Part shown: one piece after another, positions 43,385 to 49,888 of the stretch | How the letters are laid out: each line of letters starts with the position of its first letter | Position numbering within the stretch: the stretch's first letter is position 1 | From: Pedobacter antarcticus | GTDB taxonomy: Bacteria; Bacteroidota; Bacteroidia; Sphingobacteriales; Sphingobacteriaceae | Length of the DNA: 49,888 bases | Assembly (NCBI RefSeq): GCF_900112985.1 | Contig: NZ_FONS01000017.1 | Coordinates: 1-49,888, forward strand | Reading direction: 5' to 3' | The notes under the pieces: model-generated | The model's database searches: none | The model's input: only the letters and a program-made list of their open reading frames with translations | Told to the model about the DNA's origin: nothing | Made by a program: the position numbers and the translations under genes

Positions 43385-43436
43385 CATCCAAAGCTTTTGG
43401 ATCTGCACAGATGATAGAATAAGCAAAGCTTTTGCT
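43385..43436 (+). repeat. Two related short palindromes after tal
   Basis: ATCCAAA-gct-TTTGGAT (43385-43401) and AGCAAA-gct-TTTGCT (43422-43436) share the core CAAAGCTTTTG, 37 nt apart. They could be a weak terminator pair for tal or operator half-sites for the next gene. Confidence 0.4.
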
Positions 43437-43465
43437 AAATTCGTGAAAAATTAAAAAATTATCTG

Positions 43466-43759
43466 ATGAAATTCACAGCATCAAGACTATCCGAGGGAAA
43501 CAAGATGTTCCCAACAGAAATCCATTTGGAGGAAAACTCAATAGAGATTAAAGCTCCGGGACTTTTCAGTGGAGATTCAAAATATCTCAATTATGAAGAT
43601 ATAACTTCGATTGAAGTGGATTCACCTATGGTTGGTTTCTCGAAGTTACGGTTGTTTATGAACGGTAATAAAATAGAAGTCCATGGCTTTTCAAAAAGCG
43701 ATATTAAGGAAATCCGCAAGATTATAGATGAACATCGCTCCAGGAAAAGGGGAGTATAA
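43466..43759 (+). CDS. Small PH-like domain protein
   Basis: The 97-residue protein has a beta-strand pattern (IHLEENSIEIKAPGLFSGDS, YLNYEDITSIEVDSPMVGFS, RLFMNGNKIEVHGFSKSD) and a C-terminal helix with SDIKEIRKIIDEH. This strand order ending in one helix resembles bacterial pleckstrin-homology folds. No signal or membrane helix is seen. Function unknown; it is convergent with rplI. Confidence 0.6.
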   Translation: MKFTASRLSEGNKMFPTEIHLEENSIEIKAPGLFSGDSKYLNYEDITSIEVDSPMVGFSKLRLFMNGNKIEVHGFSKSDIKEIRKIIDEHRSRKRGV

Positions 43760-43771
43760 TTCTAAAAATCA

Positions 43772-43813
43772 GACATAAAAAAAGCGTTCCGAATGGAACG
43801 CTTTTTTTATGTC
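43772..43813. terminator. Bidirectional terminator between the PH-like gene and rplI
   Basis: A perfect 19-bp stem (core AAGCGTTCC / GGAACGCTT flanked by A and T runs) with a 4-nt loop lies between two convergent genes. Confidence 0.9.
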
Positions 43814-43824
43814 GAATGAGATGA

Positions 43825-44268
43825 TTACTCAGCTACAACTTCGAAAGGAACTTTAACTTTCACTTCTTTGTGTAAGTTTAAGTTAGCGATATATTCACCA
43901 ACAAATTTAGGTTCAGTTTCGAAAGTGATACGGCGACGGTCAACTTCAAAACCTTGTTGTTTTAAGGCTTCAGCAATCATGATGGTATTAACTGCACCAA
44001 AGATTTTACCGGTTTCACCAGCTTTAGCACCGATAGACAATTTAACTTCAGTTAAACGTTCTGCGATACCTTCAGCATCTTTCTTAATTTTATCTTGTTT
44101 AAACGCTGCTTGCTTCAGGTTTTCTGCTAATACTTTTTTAGCAGATGGAGTAGCTAAAGCACCAAATCCTTGTGGGATCAGGTAGTTACGGCCGTAACCT
44201 GGCTTTACGTTTACAATATCATCTTTCTCTCCAAGAGACTTGATGTCCTGTTTTAATATAATTTCCAT
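43825..44268 (-). CDS. rplI: Large ribosomal subunit protein bL9
   Basis: The 147-residue protein starts MEIILKQDIKSLGEKDDIVN and has the bL9 signature GYGRNYLIPQGFGALAT. A linker helix and C-terminal rRNA-binding domain follow. It ends the rpsF-rpsR-rplI operon, 10 nt after rpsR. The gap contains TAGGAGCTGAGACATG, a moderate ribosome-binding site. Confidence 0.97.
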   Translation of the reverse strand: MEIILKQDIKSLGEKDDIVNVKPGYGRNYLIPQGFGALATPSAKKVLAENLKQAAFKQDKIKKDAEGIAERLTEVKLSIGAKAGETGKIFGAVNTIMIAEALKQQGFEVDRRRITFETEPKFVGEYIANLNLHKEVKVKVPFEVVAE

Positions 44269-44278
44269 GTCTCAGCTC

Positions 44279-44542
44279 CTATTTTAATTGGTCAGCAACG
44301 AAAGGTAACAAACCAATGTGGCGAGAACGTTTTACCGCCTGAGCCACTTTACGTTGAAATTTCAATGAAGTACCGGTTAAACGGCGTGGTAAAATTTTAC
44401 CTTGATCATTGATGAATTTTAACAGAAAGTTTGCGTCTTTGTAATCGATATATTTAATTCCGTTCTTTTTGAAACGGCAATATTTTTTTCTGTTATCGTC
44501 CACTTTTGGAGCGGTAACATATTGTATCTGATCTTTAGCCAT
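44279..44542 (-). CDS. rpsR: Small ribosomal subunit protein bS18
   Basis: The 87-residue basic protein has the bS18 pattern CRFKKNGIKYIDYKDANFL and ILPRRLTGTSLKFQRKVAQA. It pairs with bS6 on the platform; in Bacteroidota it helps cover the anti-Shine-Dalgarno of 16S rRNA. Its ATG overlaps the rpsF stop (TAATG). Confidence 0.97.
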   Translation of the reverse strand: MAKDQIQYVTAPKVDDNRKKYCRFKKNGIKYIDYKDANFLLKFINDQGKILPRRLTGTSLKFQRKVAQAVKRSRHIGLLPFVADQLK

Positions 44543-44904
44543 TATGCTGCAGCCTCCTCTTTCTTAGGTTTTTTGTTAAAAGCACCACTGCGTTTCTTCT
44601 CATTATAAGCAACCGCATGACGGTCTAATCTAATGGTCAGGAAACGAAGAACACGCTCATCGCGTTTTAGTTCTAATTCCAATTTGTTAATTAATTCACC
44701 TGAAGATTTGTACTCTGTAAGGTGGAAGAATCCGCTTGCTTTTTTTTCAATCGGATACGCTAATTTTCTCAAACCCCAATTGTCCTCTTGAACAATTTCG
44801 GCTCCGCTATCAGTGATGATTTTGCTGAATTTGGCTAATGCTTCTTTCGCAACTTCTTCTGACAACAACGGGGTAAGAACGATAACAGTTTCGTACTGAT
44901 TCAT
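44542..44904 (-). CDS. rpsF: Small ribosomal subunit protein bS6
   Basis: The 120-residue protein has MNQYETVIVLTPLLSEEVAK, then the conserved EDNWGLRKLAYPIEKKASGF and RDERVLRFLTIRLD. It binds bS18 and the central domain of 16S rRNA, and in this phylum contributes to the pocket holding the 16S 3' tail. It is the first gene of the operon, with an exact consensus promoter. Confidence 0.97.
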   Translation of the reverse strand: MNQYETVIVLTPLLSEEVAKEALAKFSKIITDSGAEIVQEDNWGLRKLAYPIEKKASGFFHLTEYKSSGELINKLELELKRDERVLRFLTIRLDRHAVAYNEKKRSGAFNKKPKKEEAAA

Positions 44905-44946
44905 TGTTATAATTATTTAATGTTAATTACCGTATAAAACGGGCTG

Positions 44947-44978
44947 CAAATGTAACGATAATAATCTTCAGATCAAAA
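44947..44978 (-). promoter_or_regulatory. Consensus promoter of the rpsF-rpsR-rplI operon
   Basis: On the minus strand TTTTG, 19 nt, TACATTTG is a full match. The leader of about 35 nt contains CCG-ttttata-CGG, a small hairpin whose CCG is of the kind reported in bS6-bS18 autoregulatory sites; that reading is weak. Confidence 0.75.
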
Positions 44979-45002
44979 TCTAAGCCCGAATTGAATTGAT
45001 CT

Positions 45003-45746
45003 TTATTTATGCATAGGCTTTTGACCCATAGCATATTGGATGCCGCCGAGCAGGTGCTTTAAGAAGAGCGGATCTGTATAAGACTCATCAACATGCCCCA
45101 GCCCGGTATAAAAGGCTCTTCCCCCATCATAATCGTGATACCACGCAATCGGGTGGAACGCACCATTTGACCCTCCTTTATAAGATTTCTCATCGAGTTC
45201 AATTAAGACCTTGATATCCGGATTAATATTTTTAAAGTTATACCACTCGTCCTTTCTCGACCAGGTAGCAGGAAGATGTGCAGTTGCTGCACTCTTACGG
45301 TCTTTGACAACTAAACTCGCAACCTGTTGCTCCGGATGTTTTACAAAATAAGCGCCGACCAATTTACCATACCATGGCCATTCATATTCCGTATCTGTTG
45401 CGGCATGCACACCTACATATCCGCCACCGGCTTTAATGTATTGCTCGAAAGCCTGTTGCTGTACGTCATTCAGTACATCTCCTGTTGTATTCAAAAACAC
45501 AACAGCTGCATATTTTTTTAAATTTTCAGAGGTGAATAACGCTGAATTTCTCGTGGTATCAACATCAAAACCATGCTCGGTACCCATCTTCTGCAAGGCT
45601 GGTAAACCTACCGCTATGGACTCATGGTGAAAACCTGCTGTTTTGGCAAAAACAAGAATTTTTCGGCTTTGTGCATTTACAGTACCGGTGAAAGAAAACA
45701 GCGTCAGCAGGCAGATCAATACAACGGGAATAATATTTCGCTTCAT
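45003..45746 (-). CDS. Exported ThuA-like protein
   Basis: The 247-residue protein has a signal peptide (VVLICLLTLFSFTGTVNAQ) and then the ThuA/glutamine-amidotransferase-like fold: ILVFAKTAGFHHESIAVGLP, AAVFLNTTGDVL, GGYVGVHAATDTEYEWPWYG and RAFYTGLGHVDESY. ThuA proteins take part in disaccharide catabolism, and some members act on keto-sugars. The usual amidotransferase Cys is replaced here by His (VGVHAATD), as in the family. Its substrate is unknown. It is divergent from dnaX. Confidence 0.88.
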   Translation of the reverse strand: MKRNIIPVVLICLLTLFSFTGTVNAQSRKILVFAKTAGFHHESIAVGLPALQKMGTEHGFDVDTTRNSALFTSENLKKYAAVVFLNTTGDVLNDVQQQAFEQYIKAGGGYVGVHAATDTEYEWPWYGKLVGAYFVKHPEQQVASLVVKDRKSAATAHLPATWSRKDEWYNFKNINPDIKVLIELDEKSYKGGSNGAFHPIAWYHDYDGGRAFYTGLGHVDESYTDPLFLKHLLGGIQYAMGQKPMHK

Positions 45747-45850
45747 TACGTATTTGGTTAGGTTAAATCTAAGCTAAGAAAAATTCTGCAAATCATTTAT
45801 TTCCCAATTATCCATGCTGCTCCCTAAAAAATTTATAATTTCGCATCTAA

Positions 45851-47653
45851 ATGGAAAATTTTATTGTCTCGGCCCGTAAGTATCGTCCGGCAACGTTCGA
45901 AACCGTTGTAGGTCAGCACCACATTACCGGAACTCTAAAAAATGCGATTAAAAACAATCAGCTTGCCCAGGCATTCTTGTTCTGCGGACCAAGAGGTGTA
46001 GGTAAAACTACCTGTGCCCGGATTCTCGCAAAAACCATTAACTGTACTCAGCAGACTGCAGATATGGAAGCCTGCGGAAAATGTGAATCCTGTGTATCCT
46101 TTCAGACGGGACATTCTTTCAATTTCCATGAGCTGGATGCAGCTTCCAACAACTCGGTAGATGACATTCGAAGCCTGATTGAACAAGTAAGAATACCTCC
46201 CCAAGCCGGAAAATATAAGATCTATATTATAGATGAGGTGCATATGTTGTCGGCAAATGCCTTCAATGCTTTCCTTAAAACGCTGGAGGAACCTCCTGCA
46301 TATGCCATATTCATTCTGGCGACTACAGAAAAACATAAAATATTACCTACCATACTTTCACGTTGCCAGATTTTCGACTTTAACAGAATCCAGGTAGACG
46401 ATATCGCGCTTCATCTTCAAAAAATTGCAGAACGCGAACAAATCAGCGTAGAAACAGACGGCTTACATATCATTGCACAAAAGGCAGATGGTGGATTGCG
46501 TGACGCGCTGTCCATGTTTGATCAGATCGTTAGCTATACTAACAAAAACCTGACTTATAAAGCAGTAATTGAAAATCTGAATATTCTGGATTACGATTAT
46601 TATTTCCGCCTTACAGGATTTCTGACCAGTGCAGACGTCAGTCAGTCGCTGCTGCTTTTCGATGAAATCTTAAATAATGGGTTTGACGGCAATAACTTTA
46701 TTAACGGGCTCGCCAGTCACTTAAGAAACCTGCTGGTTGCCAAAGATCCGCAAACAACAAGTTTACTGGAAGTAAGTGAGAATATCCGTAAAAAATATCT
46801 GGAGCAGAGTCAGCAGACATCCGTTTCTTTTATACTTACAGCACTCAACCTGGCAAACCAATGTGACCTGATCTACAAAAACAGCAAGAATCAGCGCCTG
46901 CAGGTAGAGCTCTCGCTGATAAAAATGTGTCACATCCCGTCAGTCATACAACTCGCGCAGCAACCGCTGCCGGCTGCAAATCAGCAAACTGACGAAGCTC
47001 AGCTTAAAAAAAAAACTAATTTAATTCCTGTACCAGACCCGCTTCCGGCACCCTCAGGCTATAGCCAGGCTACAACACAACCTGTCACACCACAACCTGC
47101 TACCCCACAACCTGCTACACCAAAACCCAGGCCCGATCTAAATACAAGCCAGAAGATTGTGTTGAAACCCAATCCGATGGGCGCAGGGAACGGAGCCACA
47201 CTCATCCCTTCTCTAAATGCCTTAAACGCAATCGCGGAGGGATTGGATAATGATAAACCGAAATTTGTAGTAGGTGAAGCAGCAGAGCCCTTTACTCATG
47301 AAGGACTGATGGAATTATGGAAAATCTATATTCAGAAGGCAAAAACAGAAAATAAGATTAATTTCTATACCATTCTGAACACAAATGAACCAGAATTGAG
47401 TGGATCAAATGAAATTACAGTGCATATTACTAACCTTGCACAGGAAAGTATTCTTCAGCAGGAGCTGGTAGAATTTTTAAACTTTCTGCGCACCAGGTTA
47501 AATAATTATGCCATTAACATTAAGACTAAAAAAGTCGAAGGTAAGCTTGAAAACAGACTTTATACCAGTATTGATAAATATCATTACCTTTTGGAGAAAA
47601 ATCCAAAGCTAGAAGATCTCCGTAAAAAATTCAATCTGGACCTGCTCCCGTAA
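45851..47653 (+). CDS. dnaX: DNA polymerase III subunit gamma/tau
   Basis: DnaX is the clamp-loader ATPase and replisome organiser. The 600-residue protein has Walker A GPRGVGKT at 46-53, a zinc site with Cys65, Cys75, Cys78 and Cys81, IIDEVHMLS, SRCQIFDFNRI and domain III to about residue 370. A Pro-rich linker with 15-nt repeats (PQPATPQPATPKP) follows, then a C-terminal tau domain ending in LRKKFNLDLLP. At codons 386-389 a run of ten A sits at the domain III/IV boundary. Slippage there would give a short gamma form of about 389-390 residues. Confidence 0.96.
   Translation: MENFIVSARKYRPATFETVVGQHHITGTLKNAIKNNQLAQAFLFCGPRGVGKTTCARILAKTINCTQQTADMEACGKCESCVSFQTGHSFNFHELDAASNNSVDDIRSLIEQVRIPPQAGKYKIYIIDEVHMLSANAFNAFLKTLEEPPAYAIFILATTEKHKILPTILSRCQIFDFNRIQVDDIALHLQKIAEREQISVETDGLHIIAQKADGGLRDALSMFDQIVSYTNKNLTYKAVIENLNILDYDYYFRLTGFLTSADVSQSLLLFDEILNNGFDGNNFINGLASHLRNLLVAKDPQTTSLLEVSENIRKKYLEQSQQTSVSFILTALNLANQCDLIYKNSKNQRLQVELSLIKMCHIPSVIQLAQQPLPAANQQTDEAQLKKKTNLIPVPDPLPAPSGYSQATTQPVTPQPATPQPATPKPRPDLNTSQKIVLKPNPMGAGNGATLIPSLNALNAIAEGLDNDKPKFVVGEAAEPFTHEGLMELWKIYIQKAKTENKINFYTILNTNEPELSGSNEITVHITNLAQESILQQELVEFLNFLRTRLNNYAINIKTKKVEGKLENRLYTSIDKYHYLLEKNPKLEDLRKKFNLDLLP
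47006..47015 (+). promoter_or_regulatory. A10 slippery run in dnaX
   Basis: Ten A follow CTT in the zero frame AAA AAA AAA ACT. One extra A or a -1 shift gives AAC TAA immediately; one missing A or a +1 shift gives CTA ATT TAA. Both non-zero frames therefore stop within five codons. Confidence 0.65.
47075..47122 (+). repeat. 15-nt tandem repeats in the dnaX linker
   Basis: Units of the type CACAACCTGCTACC encode P-Q-P-A-T three times, with decayed units either side. Such repeats can change copy number without breaking the frame. Confidence 0.6.
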
Positions 47654-47661
47654 ACCCCTGT

Positions 47662-48087
47662 TTACTTCAGTGGTTCTGCGTCATTAATCGGGTACCCCTC
47701 TTCATCAAGATCATCACGGTCATCCTCAGGTGTACGAGCAAGAAATTCATCTTCCGGATTTAACTCAACGATTTCACCCTTATCCACATGCATACCAAGG
47801 GTTTCTAGATCAGACTCCTGCTGATCCTGTTTAGACGCATATTCATCGCCTATATAAGGGTTCGCCTCATCATAGTCTGAATTATCATCTCCCCCATTTT
47901 CTGCCGTAGTTTCGTAAGGGAGCGGATGATCATAGTCCTTGTCCTTACCTTTGACATCAAGTTCAAAACTATTTTTATCCTTATTGAAGGACAATTCGTT
48001 AAAATCTTGTGTTTCACCAAGATCCGAAGGATGAATTTTATCGTTTGAACCTTGCCCTTTTTCGGTACTGTTTTTATTTGCTTCCAT
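47662..48087 (-). CDS. Acidic hypothetical protein
   Basis: The 141-residue protein is strongly acidic, with runs such as NGGDDNSDYDEANPY and TPEDDRDDLDEEGYP, and has no signal peptide or membrane helix. It is probably largely disordered. I recognise no family. It ends 8 nt from the convergent dnaX stop. The regular codon use and an ATG with a clean frame support it as a gene. Confidence 0.65.
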   Translation of the reverse strand: MEANKNSTEKGQGSNDKIHPSDLGETQDFNELSFNKDKNSFELDVKGKDKDYDHPLPYETTAENGGDDNSDYDEANPYIGDEYASKQDQQESDLETLGMHVDKGEIVELNPEDEFLARTPEDDRDDLDEEGYPINDAEPLK

Positions 48088-48217
48088 ATCAGGTAATTAA
48101 TGTCAGTACAACGTTACAAAATCTGTATTTGTTTTTGTAATTTACGCATTGAATGGGCAATAGGCACAAAATCCTTATCTTTAGCCCAATTCATAAGTTT
48201 AAATAGAAAACCATAAT

Positions 48218-49453
48218 ATGTCTGTACAAAAAATTAAAGTAGACCAGCCAGTAGTAGAGTTAGATGGTGATGAAATGACCCGCATCATCTGGAAATTCAT
48301 TAAGGATAAACTGATTTTACCTTATCTTGATCTTGATATCAAATATTATGATCTTGGTGTAGAATATCGTGATGAAACCAACGATCAGGTTACCATTGAT
48401 GCTGCTGAAGCCATTAAAAAATATGGTGTAGGTATTAAATGCGCAACTATTACTCCTGATGAAGAACGTGTTACAGAATTCAATCTGAAACAAATGTGGA
48501 AATCACCAAACGGTACTATCCGTAATATTCTGGATGGAACAGTTTTCCGTGAACCGATTGTAATGAGTAATGTACCACGTCTGGTTCCAAACTGGACTGC
48601 TCCTATCTGTATTGGCCGTCACGCATTCGGTGATCAATACCGTGCAACTGATTTAGTAACTAAAGGTAAAGGTAAATTAACCCTGACTTTCACACCGGAA
48701 GATGGTGGTGAAGTACAGTCTTTCGATGTTTATAACTTCCAGGGAGATGGTGTTGCTTTAGCAATGTACAATACTGACGAAAGTATCCGTGGTTTTGCAC
48801 ATGCTTGCTTTAACCAGGCGCTGATTAAAAAATGGCCTTTATACCTTTCTACAAAAAATACGATCCTTAAAAAATACGATGGTCGTTTCAAAGATATCTT
48901 CCAGGAAATTTATGAAAATGAATTCCTTACCAGATTCAAGGAAGCAGGAATCACTTATGAGCACCGTCTGATTGATGACATGGTTGCATCTGCGTTAAAA
49001 TGGAATGGTAACTTCGTTTGGGCTTGTAAAAACTATGATGGTGACGTTCAGTCTGACACAGTTGCACAAGGATTTGGTTCATTAGGATTAATGACATCTG
49101 TACTGGTTACACCAGACGGAAAAACAATGGAAGCTGAAGCTGCACATGGTACTGTAACACGTCACTACCGTGAGCACCAGGCCGGAAGACCAACTTCAAC
49201 TAACCCTATCGCTTCAATCTTTGCATGGACAAGAGGTCTTGAATTCCGCGGTGTTCTTGACAACAACCAGGAACTGATTAAATTCTGCCATGCTTTAGAG
49301 CAGGTATGTATCGAAACTGTCGAAAGTGGTAAAATGACCAAAGATTTAGCAGTTTGCATCCATGGTAACAAAGTTCAGCATGGTAAAGATTACTTGTATA
49401 CGGAAGAATTCTTATCTGCAATTGATGAGAACCTTAAAGCTAAATTAGCTTAA
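48218..49453 (+). CDS. icd: NADP-dependent isocitrate dehydrogenase, eukaryote-like homodimeric type
   Basis: The 411-residue protein oxidises isocitrate to 2-oxoglutarate in the TCA cycle. It belongs to the type II group related to eukaryotic IDH1/IDH2: VVELDGDEMTRIIWKFIKD, KCATITPDEERVTEF, KSPNGTIRNILDGTVFREPI and EAAHGTVTRHYREH. Ser and Asn of SPNGTIRN bind isocitrate; the Arg/His region after HGTVTRHY suits NADP. Single gene, with a terminator. Confidence 0.96.
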   Translation: MSVQKIKVDQPVVELDGDEMTRIIWKFIKDKLILPYLDLDIKYYDLGVEYRDETNDQVTIDAAEAIKKYGVGIKCATITPDEERVTEFNLKQMWKSPNGTIRNILDGTVFREPIVMSNVPRLVPNWTAPICIGRHAFGDQYRATDLVTKGKGKLTLTFTPEDGGEVQSFDVYNFQGDGVALAMYNTDESIRGFAHACFNQALIKKWPLYLSTKNTILKKYDGRFKDIFQEIYENEFLTRFKEAGITYEHRLIDDMVASALKWNGNFVWACKNYDGDVQSDTVAQGFGSLGLMTSVLVTPDGKTMEAEAAHGTVTRHYREHQAGRPTSTNPIASIFAWTRGLEFRGVLDNNQELIKFCHALEQVCIETVESGKMTKDLAVCIHGNKVQHGKDYLYTEEFLSAIDENLKAKLA

Positions 49454-49468
49454 TTCTTTCCTAGCTTT

Positions 49469-49503
49469 AAAAAGCGTGCAACCTTAACGGCTGCACGCTT
49501 TTT
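49469..49503 (+). terminator. Terminator of icd
   Basis: AAAAAGCGTGCA and TGCACGCTTTTT form a 12-bp stem with an 11-nt loop, followed by more T. It starts 15 nt past the icd stop. Confidence 0.9.
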
Positions 49504-49589
49504 TTTTGAATCAGATCTTGTACTGGCTAAGATAACCGACTAAATTACTCCTTGTCCATTCCTAAAAGTAGTTGATAAAGTTTAGGATA

Positions 49590-49611
49590 ATTCTTAAATT
49601 AAATTAAGAAT
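49590..49611 (+). promoter_or_regulatory. Hairpin covering the orfA start codon of the right IS
   Basis: ATTCTTAA and TTAAGAAT form a perfect 8-bp stem with a 6-nt loop. The last two bases of the 3' arm are the A and T of the orfA ATG, as in the left IS. Confidence 0.5.
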
Positions 49612-49888
49612 GGAAGCACCAAGAAAAGGATCAAAAGGTGGTCGGGTAGCCATCTATGATGAAAGTTTAAAAATCGCAGTAGCTCGGGATTACCAGGGCG
49701 GTATTTTGAGCATTAGCCAGGTAGCGAAAAAGCACCGAATAGGCAAAGTAACTGCCTATCACTTTGTACGTTGGTACAAGAAATTTGAGGTCCATCCAGA
49801 TTCCGGCGCTGAGCGAGAATTTCAGGATCAGGGTCAAGATATGAACAGTTTAACTAAGCAGCTGTTAGCTTCCGATCAGAAGCTGGCG
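49610..49888 (+). CDS. IS3-type transposase OrfA, cut by window edge
   Basis: The frame starts at the ATG at 49610 and is open for 93 codons to the edge. It has a helix-turn-helix (IAVARDYQGGILSISQVAKK, then HRIGKVTAYHFVRWYKKF) and then a polar helix, MNSLTKQLLASDQKLA, which is probably the start of the leucine-zipper region of OrfA. Its sequence differs from that of the left OrfA, so these are related but distinct elements. Confidence 0.6.
   Translation, partial: MEAPRKGSKGGRVAIYDESLKIAVARDYQGGILSISQVAKKHRIGKVTAYHFVRWYKKFEVHPDSGAEREFQDQGQDMNSLTKQLLASDQKLA

Larger units (their letters stand above)
49553..49888 (+). mobile_element. Insertion sequence, right part outside window; begins at about 49553
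   Basis: The sequence TGTCCATTCCTAAAAG at 49553 repeats, in inverse orientation, the end of the IS at the left window edge. An OrfA gene follows 57 nt later. The element continues beyond the window. Confidence 0.5.

Noticed and set aside
1..49888. CRISPR arrays, rRNA operons and prophage structural genes
   Set aside because: No regularly spaced repeats, no rRNA sequence and no capsid, tail or integrase genes were found.

Overview
The window looks like chromosomal core DNA of a Bacteroidota organism, most likely a Sphingobacteriaceae member such as Pedobacter. The signs are TonB receptors with carboxypeptidase-regulatory and STN domains, a FecI/FecR/receptor surface-signalling cassette, TAnnTTTG-type -7 promoter elements with an upstream TTTTG, almost no Shine-Dalgarno use except before rpsU, and conserved Bacteroidota proteins of unknown function. 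The genus is inferred from family resemblance only.

Layout. Both window edges cut into IS3-type insertion sequences that face outward and share the same 11-nt terminal sequence (1-352 and 49553-49888). Between them, from left to right: rpsU; an acyl-CoA dehydrogenase; a helix-hairpin-helix protein and apt; a fused OlsF-like aminolipid acyltransferase; a TonB receptor with a beta-helix lipoprotein; an Mpo1-like protein; rny; a 6S-like RNA; zapA with a coiled-coil partner; pheT; radC; rpsT; purN and purH; the elongasome operon mreB-mreC-mreD-mrdA-rodA; a hypothetical protein and tdk.

From 26948 to 36169 lies an accessory-looking stretch bounded by two identical tRNA-Phe genes. A third, decayed tRNA-Phe 3' end sits between them at about 32668. 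The first part holds an ECF sigma factor, a FecR anti-sigma factor, an STN-type TonB receptor and two small exported peptides. The second part holds a two-gene membrane operon of unknown function, a truncated zinc-ribbon-like ORF and an AbiH-type abortive-infection gene, with long gene-poor spacers.

After this, core genes resume: a two-gene Fe-S oxidoreductase unit, an MBL-fold hydrolase, an isoaspartyl peptidase with mtgA, transaldolase, a PH-like protein, rpsF-rpsR-rplI, a ThuA-like protein, dnaX, an acidic protein and icd.

Points worth following: the AbiH/membrane-pair island between tRNA-Phe repeats; the 6S-like RNA between zapA and rny; an A10 slippery run at the gamma/tau boundary of dnaX with stops in both other frames; the exceptional Shine-Dalgarno before rpsU in a window that also encodes bS6 and bS18; and start-codon-sequestering hairpins in both flanking IS elements. 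No rRNA genes or CRISPR arrays were seen.
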